This document shows, in pieces, positions 52,783 to 63,333 of a stretch of DNA of 64,000 nucleotides. The stretch's first letter is position 1, and every line of letters begins with the position of its first letter. The notes under the pieces are model-generated. The model had not been told where the DNA came from and ran no database searches. It saw only the letters and a list, made by a program, of their open reading frames with translations. The translations under genes were made by a program, and so were the position numbers. The DNA comes from Symbiobacterium thermophilum (lineage in GTDB: Bacteria; Bacillota; Sulfobacillia; DYFQ01): contig DYFQ01000002.1 in assembly GCA_020725105.1 (NCBI GenBank), forward strand, positions 47,531-111,530. Reading direction: 5' to 3'.

Positions 52783-54063
52783 CTAACCGGTCGGGTCCCG
52801 GCCCAGGAGCGCTGAGCGTTCCACCAGGCGCCGACACTTCTCGGCCACGGCTTCCGGCGACACGTGAACTCTGGCCGCGCCCGTGGCAACGGCCGTCCCG
52901 GCCACGGCCGCCGCCACCGCCGGCGCTACCCGGCGGTCGAAGGAGTTGGGGATGATGTAGTCGGGAGCCAGTTCAGCGTCGGCGACGAGGGCGGCGATGG
53001 CCCTGGCCGCCGCCTGCTTCATGGGCTCGTTGATGTCGGTGGCCCGCACGTCCAGGGCGCCCCGGAGGACGCCGGGAAAGGCCAGCACGTTATTGATCTG
53101 GTTGGGGAAGTCGGACCGGCCGGTGGCCACCACCCGGGCCCCGGCGGCCTGGGCGTCGTCGGGGTAGATCTCCGGCACCGGATTGGCCATGGCCATGATG
53201 ACGGGATCCTTGGCCATGGAACGGACCATGTCCATGGACACGGCCCCCGCGGCCGACAGGCCAATGAACACGTCGGCGCCCCGAAGCGCGTCGGCCAGGG
53301 TGCCCCGGACCCGGTCGGCGTTGGTCCGGCGGGCGACGGCCTCCTTGAAGGGGTTCATGCCCTCGGTCCGGCCCTCGTAGATGGGACCTCGGGTGTCGCA
53401 CAGGATGACGTCCCGGACGCCCATGTCCAGCAGCAGGTTGGTGGTGGCGATGCCCGACGCCCCGGCCCCGTTGAAGACCACCCGGACCCGGTCGATATCC
53501 TTGCCCACCAGCTTCAGGGCGTTGATGAGGGCGGCGGCGGTGACGATGGCCGTGCCGTGCTGGTCGTCGTGAAAGATGGGGATGGAAGTCTCCCGCTTCA
53601 GGCGGGCCTCCACCTCGAAGCAGCGGGGCGCGGAAATGTCCTCCAGGTTGACCCCGCCGAAGCTGGGCTCCAGCATCTTGACGACGAAGACCAGTTCATC
53701 GGGGTCCGTGGTGTTGATGCCAACGGGAAAGGCGTCGATGCCGGCAAACGCTTTGAACAGGAGCGCCTTGCCCTCCATGACCGGCATGGCCGCCGCGGGG
53801 CCGATGTTCCCCAGGCCCAGCACGGCCGTCCCGTCGGTGACCACCGCCACCAGGTTGCCCCGGGCCGTATACTCGAAGGCCAGGTCGGGATCGCGCTTGA
53901 TCTCCAGGCAGGCCTCGGCGACCCCGGGCGTGTAGGCCAGGCTGAGGTCGTCGTTGTTGCGCAGCGGGACCTTGGAGATGACCTCGACCTTGCCCTGGTA
54001 GTCCCGGTGAAGCTTCAGGGCGCGCTCGCGGAGCAGACGGACGGTCTCTTGCTTCAGGGCCAC
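52783..54063 (-). CDS. Malic enzyme (NAD(P)-dependent, bacterial short type)
   Basis: This 426-aa protein has SLAYTPGVAEAC near residue 40, VTDGTAVLGLGNIGP near 75, the metal-binding and catalytic FHDDQHGTAIV near 163, and NAD-binding VVFNGAGASGIAT near 196. It oxidatively decarboxylates malate to pyruvate. It lacks the phosphotransacetylase-like tail of long forms. The start GTG 54063 has GGAGGGTGA upstream. A promoter with a perfect TTGACA -35 lies behind it at the hemB end. Confidence 0.95.
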   Translation of the reverse strand: MALKQETVRLLRERALKLHRDYQGKVEVISKVPLRNNDDLSLAYTPGVAEACLEIKRDPDLAFEYTARGNLVAVVTDGTAVLGLGNIGPAAAMPVMEGKALLFKAFAGIDAFPVGINTTDPDELVFVVKMLEPSFGGVNLEDISAPRCFEVEARLKRETSIPIFHDDQHGTAIVTAAALINALKLVGKDIDRVRVVFNGAGASGIATTNLLLDMGVRDVILCDTRGPIYEGRTEGMNPFKEAVARRTNADRVRGTLADALRGADVFIGLSAAGAVSMDMVRSMAKDPVIMAMANPVPEIYPDDAQAAGARVVATGRSDFPNQINNVLAFPGVLRGALDVRATDINEPMKQAAARAIAALVADAELAPDYIIPNSFDRRVAPAVAAAVAGTAVATGAARVHVSPEAVAEKCRRLVERSALLGRDPTG

Positions 54064-54204
54064 GGACTCACCCTCCCCCTTGACACCAGGGACCCGGGGT
54101 CGGTCTTAAACTTCCCTGAAAACAGCGATGCCGGCCGTGGACGGTGAGGTTGGGCGCATGGCGCGCGGGAAAGTCCGCCGGCCTGGCATGGACTCTCCCC
54201 CGAC

Positions 54205-54232
54205 GTTATCAGGCCCTGGCAAGACGTGTCAA
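54205..54232 (-). promoter_or_regulatory. Promoter of the malic enzyme gene
   Basis: The minus strand shows a perfect -35 TTGACA (54227-54232) overlapping the hemB stop and a -10 GATAAC (54205-54210) 16 bases on. The malic enzyme start follows about 140 bases later, leaving a long leader. Confidence 0.55.
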
Positions 54233-55233
54233 TAGAAGCCACCCGACGCCAGCCGCCTGGCCGCGTCCAGCGCGAAGTAGGTAACGACCAGATCGGCGCC
54301 GGCCCGCTTGATGGCGGTCAGGCTCTCGGCCACCACCCGATCCTCGTCGATCCAGCCCCGGGCGGCCGCGGCCTTGATCATGGCGTACTCGCCGGACACG
54401 TTGTAGGCGGCCACGGGGTGGGGGAAGGTGTCGCGAACCCGCCGGATCACGTCGAGGTAGGGCAAGGCCGGCTTGACCATCACCATGTCAGCCCCCTCGG
54501 CCACGTCCAGGGCCACCTCCCGCAGGGCCTCCCGGGCGTTGGCCGGGTCCATCTGGTAGCTCCGCCGGTCCCCGAACCGCGGCGCGGAGTGGGCCGCCTC
54601 GCGGAAGGGACCGTAGAACGCCGACGCAAACTTGGCCGCGTAGGAGAGAATGAGCCGGTCTTCAAAACCTTCCCCGTCCAGCGCGGCCCGGATGGCCGCC
54701 ACCCGGCCGTCCATCATGTCGGACGGGGCCACCCCGTCGGCCCCGGCCCGCGCATGGGACACGGCGGCGCGGGCCAGCAATTCGAGGCTCCGGTCGTTGT
54801 CAATCCGGCCGTCCGGGGTCACCACTCCGCAGTGGCCGTGGTCGGTGTACTGGCAGAGGCAGACGTCGGTCAGCACCAGCAGGTCGGGCCGGGCCTCTTT
54901 CACGGCCCGGATGGCTGCCTGGACCACGCCTTCGTCGTCGTAGGCTTCCGACGCGTGGGGGTCTTTGCGCGCCGGTAGCCCGAACAGGAGGACGGCCTTG
55001 ATCCCGGCGCCGGCCACTTCCGCGGCAACCTCCGGGACGCGGTCGACCGACCAGTGGTACTGGCCGGGCATGGCGGGTATCTCCTCCCGGAGCCCGCTGC
55101 CCCACGTGGCAAACAATGGGTACACCAGGTCGTCGGCGGTCACGGTGGTCTCGCGGACCAGGCGCCGCACCGCCTCGCCGCGCCTGAGCCGGCGCAGGCG
55201 CAGGCGGGGAAAGCCGGCCTGTTCCCGGGTCAC
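54229..55233 (-). CDS. hemB: Delta-aminolevulinic acid dehydratase (porphobilinogen synthase)
   Basis: This 334-aa protein has the zinc-binding cysteine site [14 protein letters not shown] near residue 122 and the two active-site lysines in [14 protein letters not shown] (near 200) and [12 protein letters not shown] (near 252). It joins two 5-aminolevulinate molecules to porphobilinogen. The start GTG 55233 overlaps the cobA-hemD stop (GTGA). It is the last gene of the tetrapyrrole run here. Confidence 0.97.
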   Translation of the reverse strand: MTREQAGFPRLRLRRLRRGEAVRRLVRETTVTADDLVYPLFATWGSGLREEIPAMPGQYHWSVDRVPEVAAEVAGAGIKAVLLFGLPARKDPHASEAYDDEGVVQAAIRAVKEARPDLLVLTDVCLCQYTDHGHCGVVTPDGRIDNDRSLELLARAAVSHARAGADGVAPSDMMDGRVAAIRAALDGEGFEDRLILSYAAKFASAFYGPFREAAHSAPRFGDRRSYQMDPANAREALREVALDVAEGADMVMVKPALPYLDVIRRVRDTFPHPVAAYNVSGEYAMIKAAAARGWIDEDRVVAESLTAIKRAGADLVVTYFALDAARRLASGGFY

Positions 55234-56864
55234 GACTGATCCCTCCCTGAGGTCCCCACGGCCCGTACCACCGCTTCCACGAGCCCGTCGATGGTCGACG
55301 GACTGGCCACCGCGGCCGGCTCGATCCCGTACTCCCGCAGCGTCGTCGCGGTAACCGGGCCGATGCAGACCGTCGCGACCCCACCGAGCAGCCTGGCCGG
55401 CTCACCGCCGGCGGGAGTGCCCGGGGCCAGAGCGGCGAAGAAGTTGCGCACGGTGGAGGAACTGGTGAAGGTGACGGCGTCCACGGTCCCTTCCGCCAGG
55501 GCCGACCGGACCGCCGCGGCGTTGGCGCCGTCCATCACCGTCCGGTAGGCCGGTACCTCCTCCACCTCCACCCCCAGGCCGGCCAGGGCCCGGGTCAGGT
55601 GGTCCGGCGCCTCGGCGGCTCGCGGCAAGAGCACCCGCATCCCCCTGCACACCCGTCCCCGCAACGCCTCGGCCAGAGCAAGGGTCTCGTAACGGCCGGG
55701 AACCAGGTCCGCCCGGACCCCGCGGGCCGCCAGGGCGTCCGCGGTCCCGGGCCCGACCGCACCCAGCCTGGCGCCGGCAAGGGCGCGGGCGTCGAGCCCC
55801 GCCGCCGCCAGTCGGTCCCAGAAGCCGGCGACCCCGTTGGGACTGGTGAACACGATCCAGTGAAACTCCGCGAGCCTCGCCACGGCGCCGGCCAGCGGAC
55901 CGACGTCCGCGGGCGGTTCGATCCGGATGACGGGAAACTCCAGCACCTGCGCTCCCAGGTCGCCGAGCCGCCCGCGCAGGGCCGACTGCTGCTCGCGGGC
56001 CCGGGTGACCACCACCCGGCGCCCGAAGAGGGGCCGCCGCTCCAGCCAGACGATGGCCTGCCGCAGGCGCACCACCTTGCCCACCACCAGCAAGGCGGGG
56101 GGCTTCACCGCCTCGGTCCGGGCCCGGGCGGCGATGTCTGAAAGCCGCCCGGTGACCACCCGCTGGCCGGGCGTGGTGCCGCGCTCGATGACGGCGGCGG
56201 GGGTGGCCGGGTCTTTGCCGCCGGCCAGGAGGTCACCGGTGATCCGCTCCAGCGCCCCGACCCCCATCAGCACCACCAGGGTGTCGGCGCCGCGGGCCAC
56301 CGCCGCCCAGTCGACCGGCGCCTCCTCAAAGGTTCCGGCCGCGGCGTGCGCCCCGGGCTCCGCCGGACGGGCGGCCCCGGGCTCGGGCTCGTCCTCGGCC
56401 CGGGCCCCGTGGCCCGTGGCAATGGCCAGGCTCGAGGCCACCCCCCGGTGAGTGACGGGAATGCCGGCGTAGGCCGGGACGGCCAGCGCCGAGGTGACAC
56501 CCGGCACCACCTCGAAGGGAATGCCCCGTTCAGCCAGATACAGCGCTTCCTCCCCTCCCCTGCCGAACAGGAAGGGGTCGCCGCCCTTGAGCCTGACCAC
56601 CACCTGGTGCCGGGCCGCCAGATCCGCCAGCAGCCGGCAGATGCCCGCCTGGTCCAGCGAGTGGCGGCCCGCCGCCTTGCCGACGTAGTGGCGCTCGGCG
56701 GCTGGTGGACAGGCGTCAAGCAGCTCGGCCGGGGCCAGCCGGTCGTAGACGACGGCGTCGGCCCGCGCCAGGAGTTCCCGCCCGCGGACGGTGATCAGGC
56801 CGGGATCGCCGGGTCCGGCACCTACCAGGTAGACAGTGCCCGGCAACCCGGCGGCGGACGACAT
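55230..56864 (-). CDS. cobA-hemD: Fused uroporphyrinogen-III C-methyltransferase / uroporphyrinogen-III synthase
   Basis: This 544-aa protein fuses two enzymes. Residues 1-265 are CobA/SUMT, with [37 protein letters not shown] and [22 protein letters not shown], which methylates uroporphyrinogen III to precorrin-2. Residues about 275-544 are HemD, with [22 protein letters not shown] and VTFTSSSTV, which closes the uroporphyrinogen III ring. A charged Ala/Glu/Pro-rich insert of about 30 residues lies near 155-185 in the CobA part. ATG 56864 with GAGGAGAAGAG upstream is preferred; ATG 56885 forms an ATGA overlap with hemC. Confidence 0.95.
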   Translation of the reverse strand: MSSAAGLPGTVYLVGAGPGDPGLITVRGRELLARADAVVYDRLAPAELLDACPPAAERHYVGKAAGRHSLDQAGICRLLADLAARHQVVVRLKGGDPFLFGRGGEEALYLAERGIPFEVVPGVTSALAVPAYAGIPVTHRGVASSLAIATGHGARAEDEPEPGAARPAEPGAHAAAGTFEEAPVDWAAVARGADTLVVLMGVGALERITGDLLAGGKDPATPAAVIERGTTPGQRVVTGRLSDIAARARTEAVKPPALLVVGKVVRLRQAIVWLERRPLFGRRVVVTRAREQQSALRGRLGDLGAQVLEFPVIRIEPPADVGPLAGAVARLAEFHWIVFTSPNGVAGFWDRLAAAGLDARALAGARLGAVGPGTADALAARGVRADLVPGRYETLALAEALRGRVCRGMRVLLPRAAEAPDHLTRALAGLGVEVEEVPAYRTVMDGANAAAVRSALAEGTVDAVTFTSSSTVRNFFAALAPGTPAGGEPARLLGGVATVCIGPVTATTLREYGIEPAAVASPSTIDGLVEAVVRAVGTSGRDQS

Positions 56865-56881
56865 GACCCGCTCTTCTCCTC

Positions 56882-57871
56882 TCATTGCGCCGGCGCCTGG
56901 GCCAGCAGGGCGCCCGCCCCCGCCGCCAGCAGTTCCCGGGCCAGGGTCAGGCCGATGGCTTCGGCCTCCGCGGGCGTCCCGCTCCGGCGGCCGCGGAGCA
57001 CGGTACGGCCGTCGGCCGCCCCGACCAGACCCCGCAGTTCCAGCTTCCGCCCCCAGACCCGGCCCAGGGCCGCGATGGGCAGCCGGCAACCGCCCCCCAG
57101 ACCCTTGAGCAAGGCGCGTTCCGCCCGGACGGCGGCCTCGGTCGGCTCGTCCGACGCCTGCCTGAGTTCGGCGGCGAGCTGGACCGCGCCGGCCCGCACC
57201 TGCACGGCCAGGGCACCCTGGCCGGGCGCCGGAAGCATCTCGTCGGGGCCGAGTACGTGGACGGCCCCGTCGTACCCCTCCCGCAAGGCCGGCCCGCCGG
57301 CCCAGATGCCCAGGCGCTCCAGCCCCGCCGCCGCCAGGACCACCGCGTCCAGGTCTTCGCGCCCGAGTCTGGCCAGGCGGGTTTCCACGTTGCCCCGCAC
57401 CGGGACCACTACCAGGTCCGGCCGGTAGGCCAGCAGCTGGGCCGCGCGGCGCAGGCTGGAGGTACCCACCCTGGCGCCGGCCGGCAGACTCTCAAGGCCG
57501 CCGCCTTCCCTGGTGATCAGCAGGTCGCGGGGGTCTCCCCGCCGCAGGACGGCGGCCAGGCAGAGTTCGGGCGGCGAGTCCACCGGCAGGTCCTTCAGCG
57601 AGTGGACGCAGCAGTCGACCTGGCCGGCGAGGAGCGCCCGCTCCAGTTCGGCGGTGAACAACCCCTTGCCCTCCCAGGCGACGTTCGCCCCTTCCACGAG
57701 TCGGTCGCCGCGGGTGCTGATGCCGACCACTTCGGCCTCAAGGCCGGGGAGGTGCCGCTTCAACTCGGCGATGGCCAGTTCCGTCTGGCGCATGGCCAGG
57801 GGAGAGCGGCGGCTGCCCACCCGCAGCCGCCGGGTAGCCGGAGCCTCGGGTGCCGGGCTCACCTCACTCAC
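56882..57871 (-). CDS. hemC: Porphobilinogen deaminase (hydroxymethylbilane synthase)
   Basis: This 329-aa protein has RVGSRRSPLAMRQTELA at the start, VHSLKDLPVDSP near 90, VGTSSLRRAAQL near 138 and the dipyrromethane cofactor cysteine in GGGCRLPIAA near 258. It polymerises four porphobilinogens to hydroxymethylbilane. The start GTG 57871 overlaps the precorrin-2 dehydrogenase gene by 8 bases. Confidence 0.97.
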   Translation of the reverse strand: MSEVSPAPEAPATRRLRVGSRRSPLAMRQTELAIAELKRHLPGLEAEVVGISTRGDRLVEGANVAWEGKGLFTAELERALLAGQVDCCVHSLKDLPVDSPPELCLAAVLRRGDPRDLLITREGGGLESLPAGARVGTSSLRRAAQLLAYRPDLVVVPVRGNVETRLARLGREDLDAVVLAAAGLERLGIWAGGPALREGYDGAVHVLGPDEMLPAPGQGALAVQVRAGAVQLAAELRQASDEPTEAAVRAERALLKGLGGGCRLPIAALGRVWGRKLELRGLVGAADGRTVLRGRRSGTPAEAEAIGLTLARELLAAGAGALLAQAPAQ

Positions 57872-58565
57872 CCTTCGACCGGGCCGTTTTCCCGGCCGCC
57901 TGGCGGTCTACCGCTTCCTCCACCAGCGCCCAGGCCCGGCGGCGGACGGCGCCGACGTCTCCGCGGGCCAGGTCGCCCAGGGGGTCGGACCCCAGCAGCA
58001 CCTCGAAGATGCGGGCCCGTTCCTCCAGGGAGAGGTCGGGATGGCGTTCCATGATCTCCCGCCGGAGCTCTCCCAGTACCTGGACGAGGAGCCCGTGCTC
58101 CGGCCCGAAGCTGGAGCTGAGCTGTCGCCTGAGGTGCTTCGCCATGGCCGGGCTGAGCCCGTCCGTCGTGATGCTGATGCACAGCGGGCCCCGGCGGACC
58201 ATGGACATGTAGATGAAGTTGCAGCGGGGCGGGTCATCGACGCAGTTCACCAGGGTCCCGGCGGAGAAGGCCTCTTCCGCCACGATTTCGTTGACGGACC
58301 GGTCGTCGGTGGCCGAGACCACCAGGAAAGCTCCGGCCAGGTCTCCCGGGCGGTAGGTCCGGCGGACCACCTCGACCCGGCCTTCCCCGGCCAGGGCTTC
58401 CAGTTCCGGGCTCAGGTCTGGACTGATGATTGTCACCCGGGCCCCGTGTTCCAGCAGGCCCCTGGCCTTGTGGGTGGCGATCTCGCCGCCGCCCACCACC
58501 ACGCACCGCTGACCGCGAATGTCAAGCGCCACCGGGAAGTACCGGGGGCGGTACGACTCCTGCAC
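57864..58565 (-). CDS. Precorrin-2 dehydrogenase / sirohydrochlorin ferrochelatase (Met8p/CysG-N type)
   Basis: This 233-aa protein has the NAD-binding RCVVVGGGEIATHKARGLLE near residue 20, VSATDDRSVN near 85, NCVDDPPRCNFIYMS near 108 and ISITTDGLSPAMAKHLRR near 130. It oxidises precorrin-2 to sirohydrochlorin and may insert iron, giving sirohaem, or feed B12 needed by the mutase. GTG 58565 is chosen for AAGGAGG 7 bases upstream. The longer frame upstream belongs to the ccsA region. Confidence 0.94.
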   Translation of the reverse strand: MQESYRPRYFPVALDIRGQRCVVVGGGEIATHKARGLLEHGARVTIISPDLSPELEALAGEGRVEVVRRTYRPGDLAGAFLVVSATDDRSVNEIVAEEAFSAGTLVNCVDDPPRCNFIYMSMVRRGPLCISITTDGLSPAMAKHLRRQLSSSFGPEHGLLVQVLGELRREIMERHPDLSLEERARIFEVLLGSDPLGDLARGDVGAVRRRAWALVEEAVDRQAAGKTARSKGE

Positions 58566-58627
58566 TCGACGGCCTCCTTCCGCGGCGCCCGCCCGGCCCG
58601 CCGGGCGGCCGCGGATCTTGTACCCGG

Positions 58628-59461
58628 TCACGAGCCGAACTTGTGCAGCCCGGGCACCCAGAGGTTGATCACGAACAGATTCACCAGCACCGCGGCGAAC
58701 CCGACCACCGCCAGCCAGGCCGCCCGCCGCGGCGACCAGCGCGCCAGACGCCTTGAAAGAAGATACCCCCCGTAAATCAGCCAGGTCAAGAGGGACCAGG
58801 TTTCCTTGGGGTCCCAATCCCAGTAGCGGCCCCACGCCACCTGGGCCTGGAAGGCGCCGGTCAGGATGGCCAGGCTCAGGAGGGGAAAGCCGAACGCCAC
58901 CAGCCGGTAGCCCAGGCGGTCCAGTTCCGCCAGGGACGGCAGGCGGTAGAGAAACTGCCGGAACGTCTTGCCTTTCAGCTGGCGCTCCAGCAGCAGGTAC
59001 ATGACCCCGGCCACGAAAGAAAGCGCCAGGGCCCCGTAGCCGGACAAGGCCAGGACGACGTGGATGGCCACCCCGGCTCCCGTCAGGTCCACGTGGCCAC
59101 CCGCCACCGGCGTCATGCCCGTGCCCAGGACGCCCGCCCCGCTGAGGAGCAAGAAGGCCACGGGAATGACGAAGCTGCCCAGGACGGGCAGGCGGGCGAA
59201 GGCGTGAAAGACCAGGTAGTTGGTGACCCCCAGCCAGGTGAAGAAGAGCACCGCTCCGAACAGGTGCAGAATCAGGTACCGGCCAAAGGCCAGGGCCCCG
59301 AGGCCGATCGCCAGCGAGTGGGCCGCCCAGGCCAGCAGGGTCAGCCACACGGCCAGCCGGCCCCACCGGCGGAAAAACAGGGCGCCCACCTGGCCGACGG
59401 TGGCCAGGGCGTAGGTGGCGACGGTTGAACCGTAAGCGATGGGGATCAGACCCTCGGTCAT
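58628..59461 (-). CDS. CcsA/HemX-like cytochrome c assembly membrane protein
   Basis: This 277-aa protein has about eight helices and the haem-handling WWD-type motif WGRYWDWDPKETWSLLTWL near residue 218, with flanking histidines (ILHLFGAV; VAIHVVLALSG). These place it in the CcsA family; in Firmicutes such a gene (HemX) often follows hemA and influences HemA level. The CxxCH sensor kinase in the window shows a need for c-type haem attachment. The start ATG 59461 overlaps the hemA stop (ATGA). Confidence 0.93.
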   Translation of the reverse strand: MTEGLIPIAYGSTVATYALATVGQVGALFFRRWGRLAVWLTLLAWAAHSLAIGLGALAFGRYLILHLFGAVLFFTWLGVTNYLVFHAFARLPVLGSFVIPVAFLLLSGAGVLGTGMTPVAGGHVDLTGAGVAIHVVLALSGYGALALSFVAGVMYLLLERQLKGKTFRQFLYRLPSLAELDRLGYRLVAFGFPLLSLAILTGAFQAQVAWGRYWDWDPKETWSLLTWLIYGGYLLSRRLARWSPRRAAWLAVVGFAAVLVNLFVINLWVPGLHKFGS

Positions 59462-60840
59462 GGCCCCGAACCCTTCAAGGTCGTCCGCCCGGCGCCGTGG
59501 GGGGTGACGGGACTGGCGGCCGGCCGGCCGGCCTCTGGCTCGGCCTCGGAAGCGGCCGCCTGGTCCAGCCCGAACAGTCTTCGCACCAGTTGCAGGGTCT
59601 CCCCGGCCCGGCCCTCGCTGGCAAACTCCTTGAGCTTCAGGGTGGGGACGTTGAGGAACTTGTTGACCATGGTGACCGTCATGGCCTCGATGATCTGCCG
59701 CTCCCGCTCTCCCAGTTCGGGCAGGCGCCGGAACACCTCCTCCAGTTCCGACCGGCGGATGGCGTGAGCTTGCTCCCGCAGCGACCGGATGAGCGGGACC
59801 ACGTCCAGCGCGTTCAGCCAGGCCCGGAACCGCTCCACTTCCTCGTCCATGATGGCCTCGGCCAGTTCGGCCGCTTTGCGCCGCTCGTGAAGGTTCTGGG
59901 CGACCACCGCCTCCAGGTCGTCGATGTCGTACAGAAACACGTTGTCCAGCTGGCCGACCTCCGGCGCCACGTCGCGGGGAACGGCGATGTCCACGATGAA
60001 CAGGGGACGGCCCCTGCGGCGGGCCAGCGCGCGCTCGACCAGCCTGGCGTCCAGCAGGGTTTCGGGAGCGTCGGTGGAGGTGATGACCACGTCCACCGAC
60101 TCCAGAAGGGCGGGCAACTCGTCGAGGCCGGCCGCCGTGCCTCCCCAGGCCGCCGCCAGGTCCTCGGCCCGGCTCCGGGTCCGGTTGCAGACGACCAGCC
60201 GGACGGAGCCGGCTCCCAGCAGGTTCTTCACCGTCAGTTCGGCCATCTTCCCGGCCCCCACCACCAGCACGCCGGACCGGTCAAGCCGCCCGAAGACGCG
60301 CCTGGCCAGTTCCACCGCGGCGTAGGGGACCGAGACCGCGTTGTGGCTGATCTCCGTCTCGGCGTGGACGCGCCTGGCCACCGCCAGGGCCTGCCGGAAC
60401 ATGGCGTGGAAGACCTTGCCCACGCTGCCGGCCCGGTGGGCCGCCAGGTAGGCCTCCCTCACCTGGCCCAGCACCTGCGTCTCGCCGAGCAGCATGGCGT
60501 CAAGACCCGAAGCCACCCGGAACAGGTGGCGAGCCGCGTCAAGCCCGACGTGGGAGTACAGAAAGGGTCCGAAATCCTCGCCGGAAAGCCCCTTCCGGCT
60601 GGCCAGGAAGCCGGCCAGGCTGGCGGTGGCCAAAGCGGCATCGTCCCACGGGCCGGCCGCGTATACCTCCGTGCGGTTGCAGGTGGACACAAGCACCCCC
60701 TCGCCCCACCCCGCCTCGCGGCGAAGATGGGCCTTGAGGGCATCCAGCGCCGGCTCCAGGTCGGCCTGGGGAACGGATAACCGTTCCCTGATCTCCACCG
60801 GCGCCGTCCTGTGGTTCAGGCCGACGGCCAGGATGAGCAT
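59458..60840 (-). CDS. hemA: Glutamyl-tRNA reductase
   Basis: This 460-aa protein has the catalytic cysteine in VLVSTCNRTEVYA near residue 54, GLNHRTAPVEIRE at the start, LLGETQVLGQVREAY near 120 and NADPH-binding VLVVGAGKMAEL near 190. It reduces glutamyl-tRNA to glutamate-1-semialdehyde, the first committed haem step. The C-terminal dimer helix is followed by a low-complexity extension of about 35 residues. It starts at ATG 60840, 14 bases after hemL. Confidence 0.97.
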   Translation of the reverse strand: MLILAVGLNHRTAPVEIRERLSVPQADLEPALDALKAHLRREAGWGEGVLVSTCNRTEVYAAGPWDDAALATASLAGFLASRKGLSGEDFGPFLYSHVGLDAARHLFRVASGLDAMLLGETQVLGQVREAYLAAHRAGSVGKVFHAMFRQALAVARRVHAETEISHNAVSVPYAAVELARRVFGRLDRSGVLVVGAGKMAELTVKNLLGAGSVRLVVCNRTRSRAEDLAAAWGGTAAGLDELPALLESVDVVITSTDAPETLLDARLVERALARRRGRPLFIVDIAVPRDVAPEVGQLDNVFLYDIDDLEAVVAQNLHERRKAAELAEAIMDEEVERFRAWLNALDVVPLIRSLREQAHAIRRSELEEVFRRLPELGERERQIIEAMTVTMVNKFLNVPTLKLKEFASEGRAGETLQLVRRLFGLDQAAASEAEPEAGRPAASPVTPHGAGRTTLKGSGP

Positions 60841-60853
60841 GGCCTGGGGTTAC

Positions 60854-62173
<1,320 letters not shown>

Positions 62174-62262
62174 GGGTCGGTCTCCCCTCGTCGAGTCATC
62201 TTACCCCGGAAATTTGAGCACCGTATGGAGGCCACATCCTGCCGTCCGGCCGCCACCGGTGC

Positions 62263-63201
62263 CTACAACAGGTGGCGGACGCTTGCGATGGGCTCGCGGA
62301 CCGACCGCACCGACCTGGCGAAGGCCTCCCGCTCCTCGGGCTCCAGTTCCAGTTCGATGATGCGTTCCACGCCGCCGGCGCCCAGCACCACGGGGACCCC
62401 CATCACCACGTCGTCCTCGCCGTACTCGCCGGCCAGCACCGCCGCTACCGGCAGCACCCGCTTCTTGTCCCGCAGGATGGCGTCGGCCATCTGGGCCAGG
62501 GCGGCGCCCGGCGCGTAGAAGGCGCTGCCCGTCTTCAGCAGACTGACGATCTCGCCGCCGCCCTTTCTGGTGCGGTCCACCAGGGCGTCGATGCTCGGCC
62601 GGTCCAGGAACCGGTCGATGGGAATGCCCCCGACGTAGGCGTAGCGGACCAGAGGCACCATGGCGTCGCCGTGACCGCCCAGCACCAGCGCCGTCACGTC
62701 CTCCATGGAAACCCCCACCGCCTGGGCGATGAAGGCGCGGAAGCGGGCCGAGTCCAGGATTCCGGACTGGCCCATGACCCGCTCCCGGGGCCAGCCCGAA
62801 ACCTTCCACGCCACGTAGGTCATGACGTCCACCGGGTTGGTGAGGACGATCAGGATGGCGTCGGGGGACCGGCGCACCAGTTCCTCGGTGACCGAACGGA
62901 CGATGTTCAGGTTCGTCTGCAGCAGGTCGTCGCGGCTCATGCCCGGCTTGCGGGCGACCCCCGCGGTGACGATCAGCAGGTCCGAGCCGCTGGTGGCCTC
63001 GAAGTCGTTGGCCCCAACCACCCGGTTGGAGAAGCCCGCGATGGGGCCCGACTGCAACAGGTCCAGGGCCTTGCCCTGGGGCAGGCCCTCCACGATGTCC
63101 TGCAGCACGATGTCGCCCAGTTGCGCCTGGGCCATCCAGTGGGCCGCCGTGGCGCCGGTCGCTCCCGCGCCGACAATGGTGATCCTGGCACGCCTGTTCA
63201 T
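62263..63201 (-). CDS. mdh: Malate dehydrogenase (LDH-like type)
   Basis: This 312-aa protein has the NAD-binding ITIVGAGATGATAAHWMAQ near residue 8, substrate arginines in RKPGMSRDDLLQ near 84-90, VLTNPVDVMTYVAWK near 118, and the catalytic histidine in VLGGHGDAMVP near 172. The GQSGILDSARFR block fits. It interconverts malate and oxaloacetate. The start ATG 63201 has GGGGGGAG upstream. An intrinsic terminator lies only about 35 bases before that, suggesting attenuation. Confidence 0.95.
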   Translation of the reverse strand: MNRRARITIVGAGATGATAAHWMAQAQLGDIVLQDIVEGLPQGKALDLLQSGPIAGFSNRVVGANDFEATSGSDLLIVTAGVARKPGMSRDDLLQTNLNIVRSVTEELVRRSPDAILIVLTNPVDVMTYVAWKVSGWPRERVMGQSGILDSARFRAFIAQAVGVSMEDVTALVLGGHGDAMVPLVRYAYVGGIPIDRFLDRPSIDALVDRTRKGGGEIVSLLKTGSAFYAPGAALAQMADAILRDKKRVLPVAAVLAGEYGEDDVVMGVPVVLGAGGVERIIELELEPEEREAFARSVRSVREPIASVRHLL

Positions 63202-63234
63202 CTTGCTCCCCCCTGCCTCAGCTGGCTGTCGGCC

Positions 63235-63270
63235 GGAAAGAAATACGGGACGGACCCGACGCCGTCCCGT
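63235..63270 (-). terminator. Intrinsic terminator or attenuator before mdh
   Basis: On the minus strand a perfect 9-bp stem (63262-63270 with 63245-63253, 8-base loop) is followed by ATTTCTTT. It ends transcripts from the citrate-synthase-like gene. Since only 34 bases remain before mdh, that gene must be reached by read-through or from a promoter upstream of the hairpin. Confidence 0.75.
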
Positions 63271-63283
63271 GAATTCCCCACCG

Positions 63284-63319
63284 GCAGGGTCCCGGCCCCG
63301 CGGGACCGCGGGCCCTGCC
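63284..63319 (-). other. Additional hairpin in the mdh leader
   Basis: GGCAGG/CCTGCC outer arms enclose an inner GTCCCG/CGGGAC stem, forming a strong GC structure 14 bases upstream of the terminator stem on the minus strand. A TATAAC -10-like hexamer lies at 63333-63338. It may belong to an attenuator. Confidence 0.4.
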
Positions 63320-63333
63320 GCCACACGGAGTGG

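Noticed and set aside
54075-54110. Plus-strand TTGACA followed by a possible -10 within the malic enzyme leader
   Set aside because: No plus-strand gene follows, and the hexamer 17 bases on is a poor -10.
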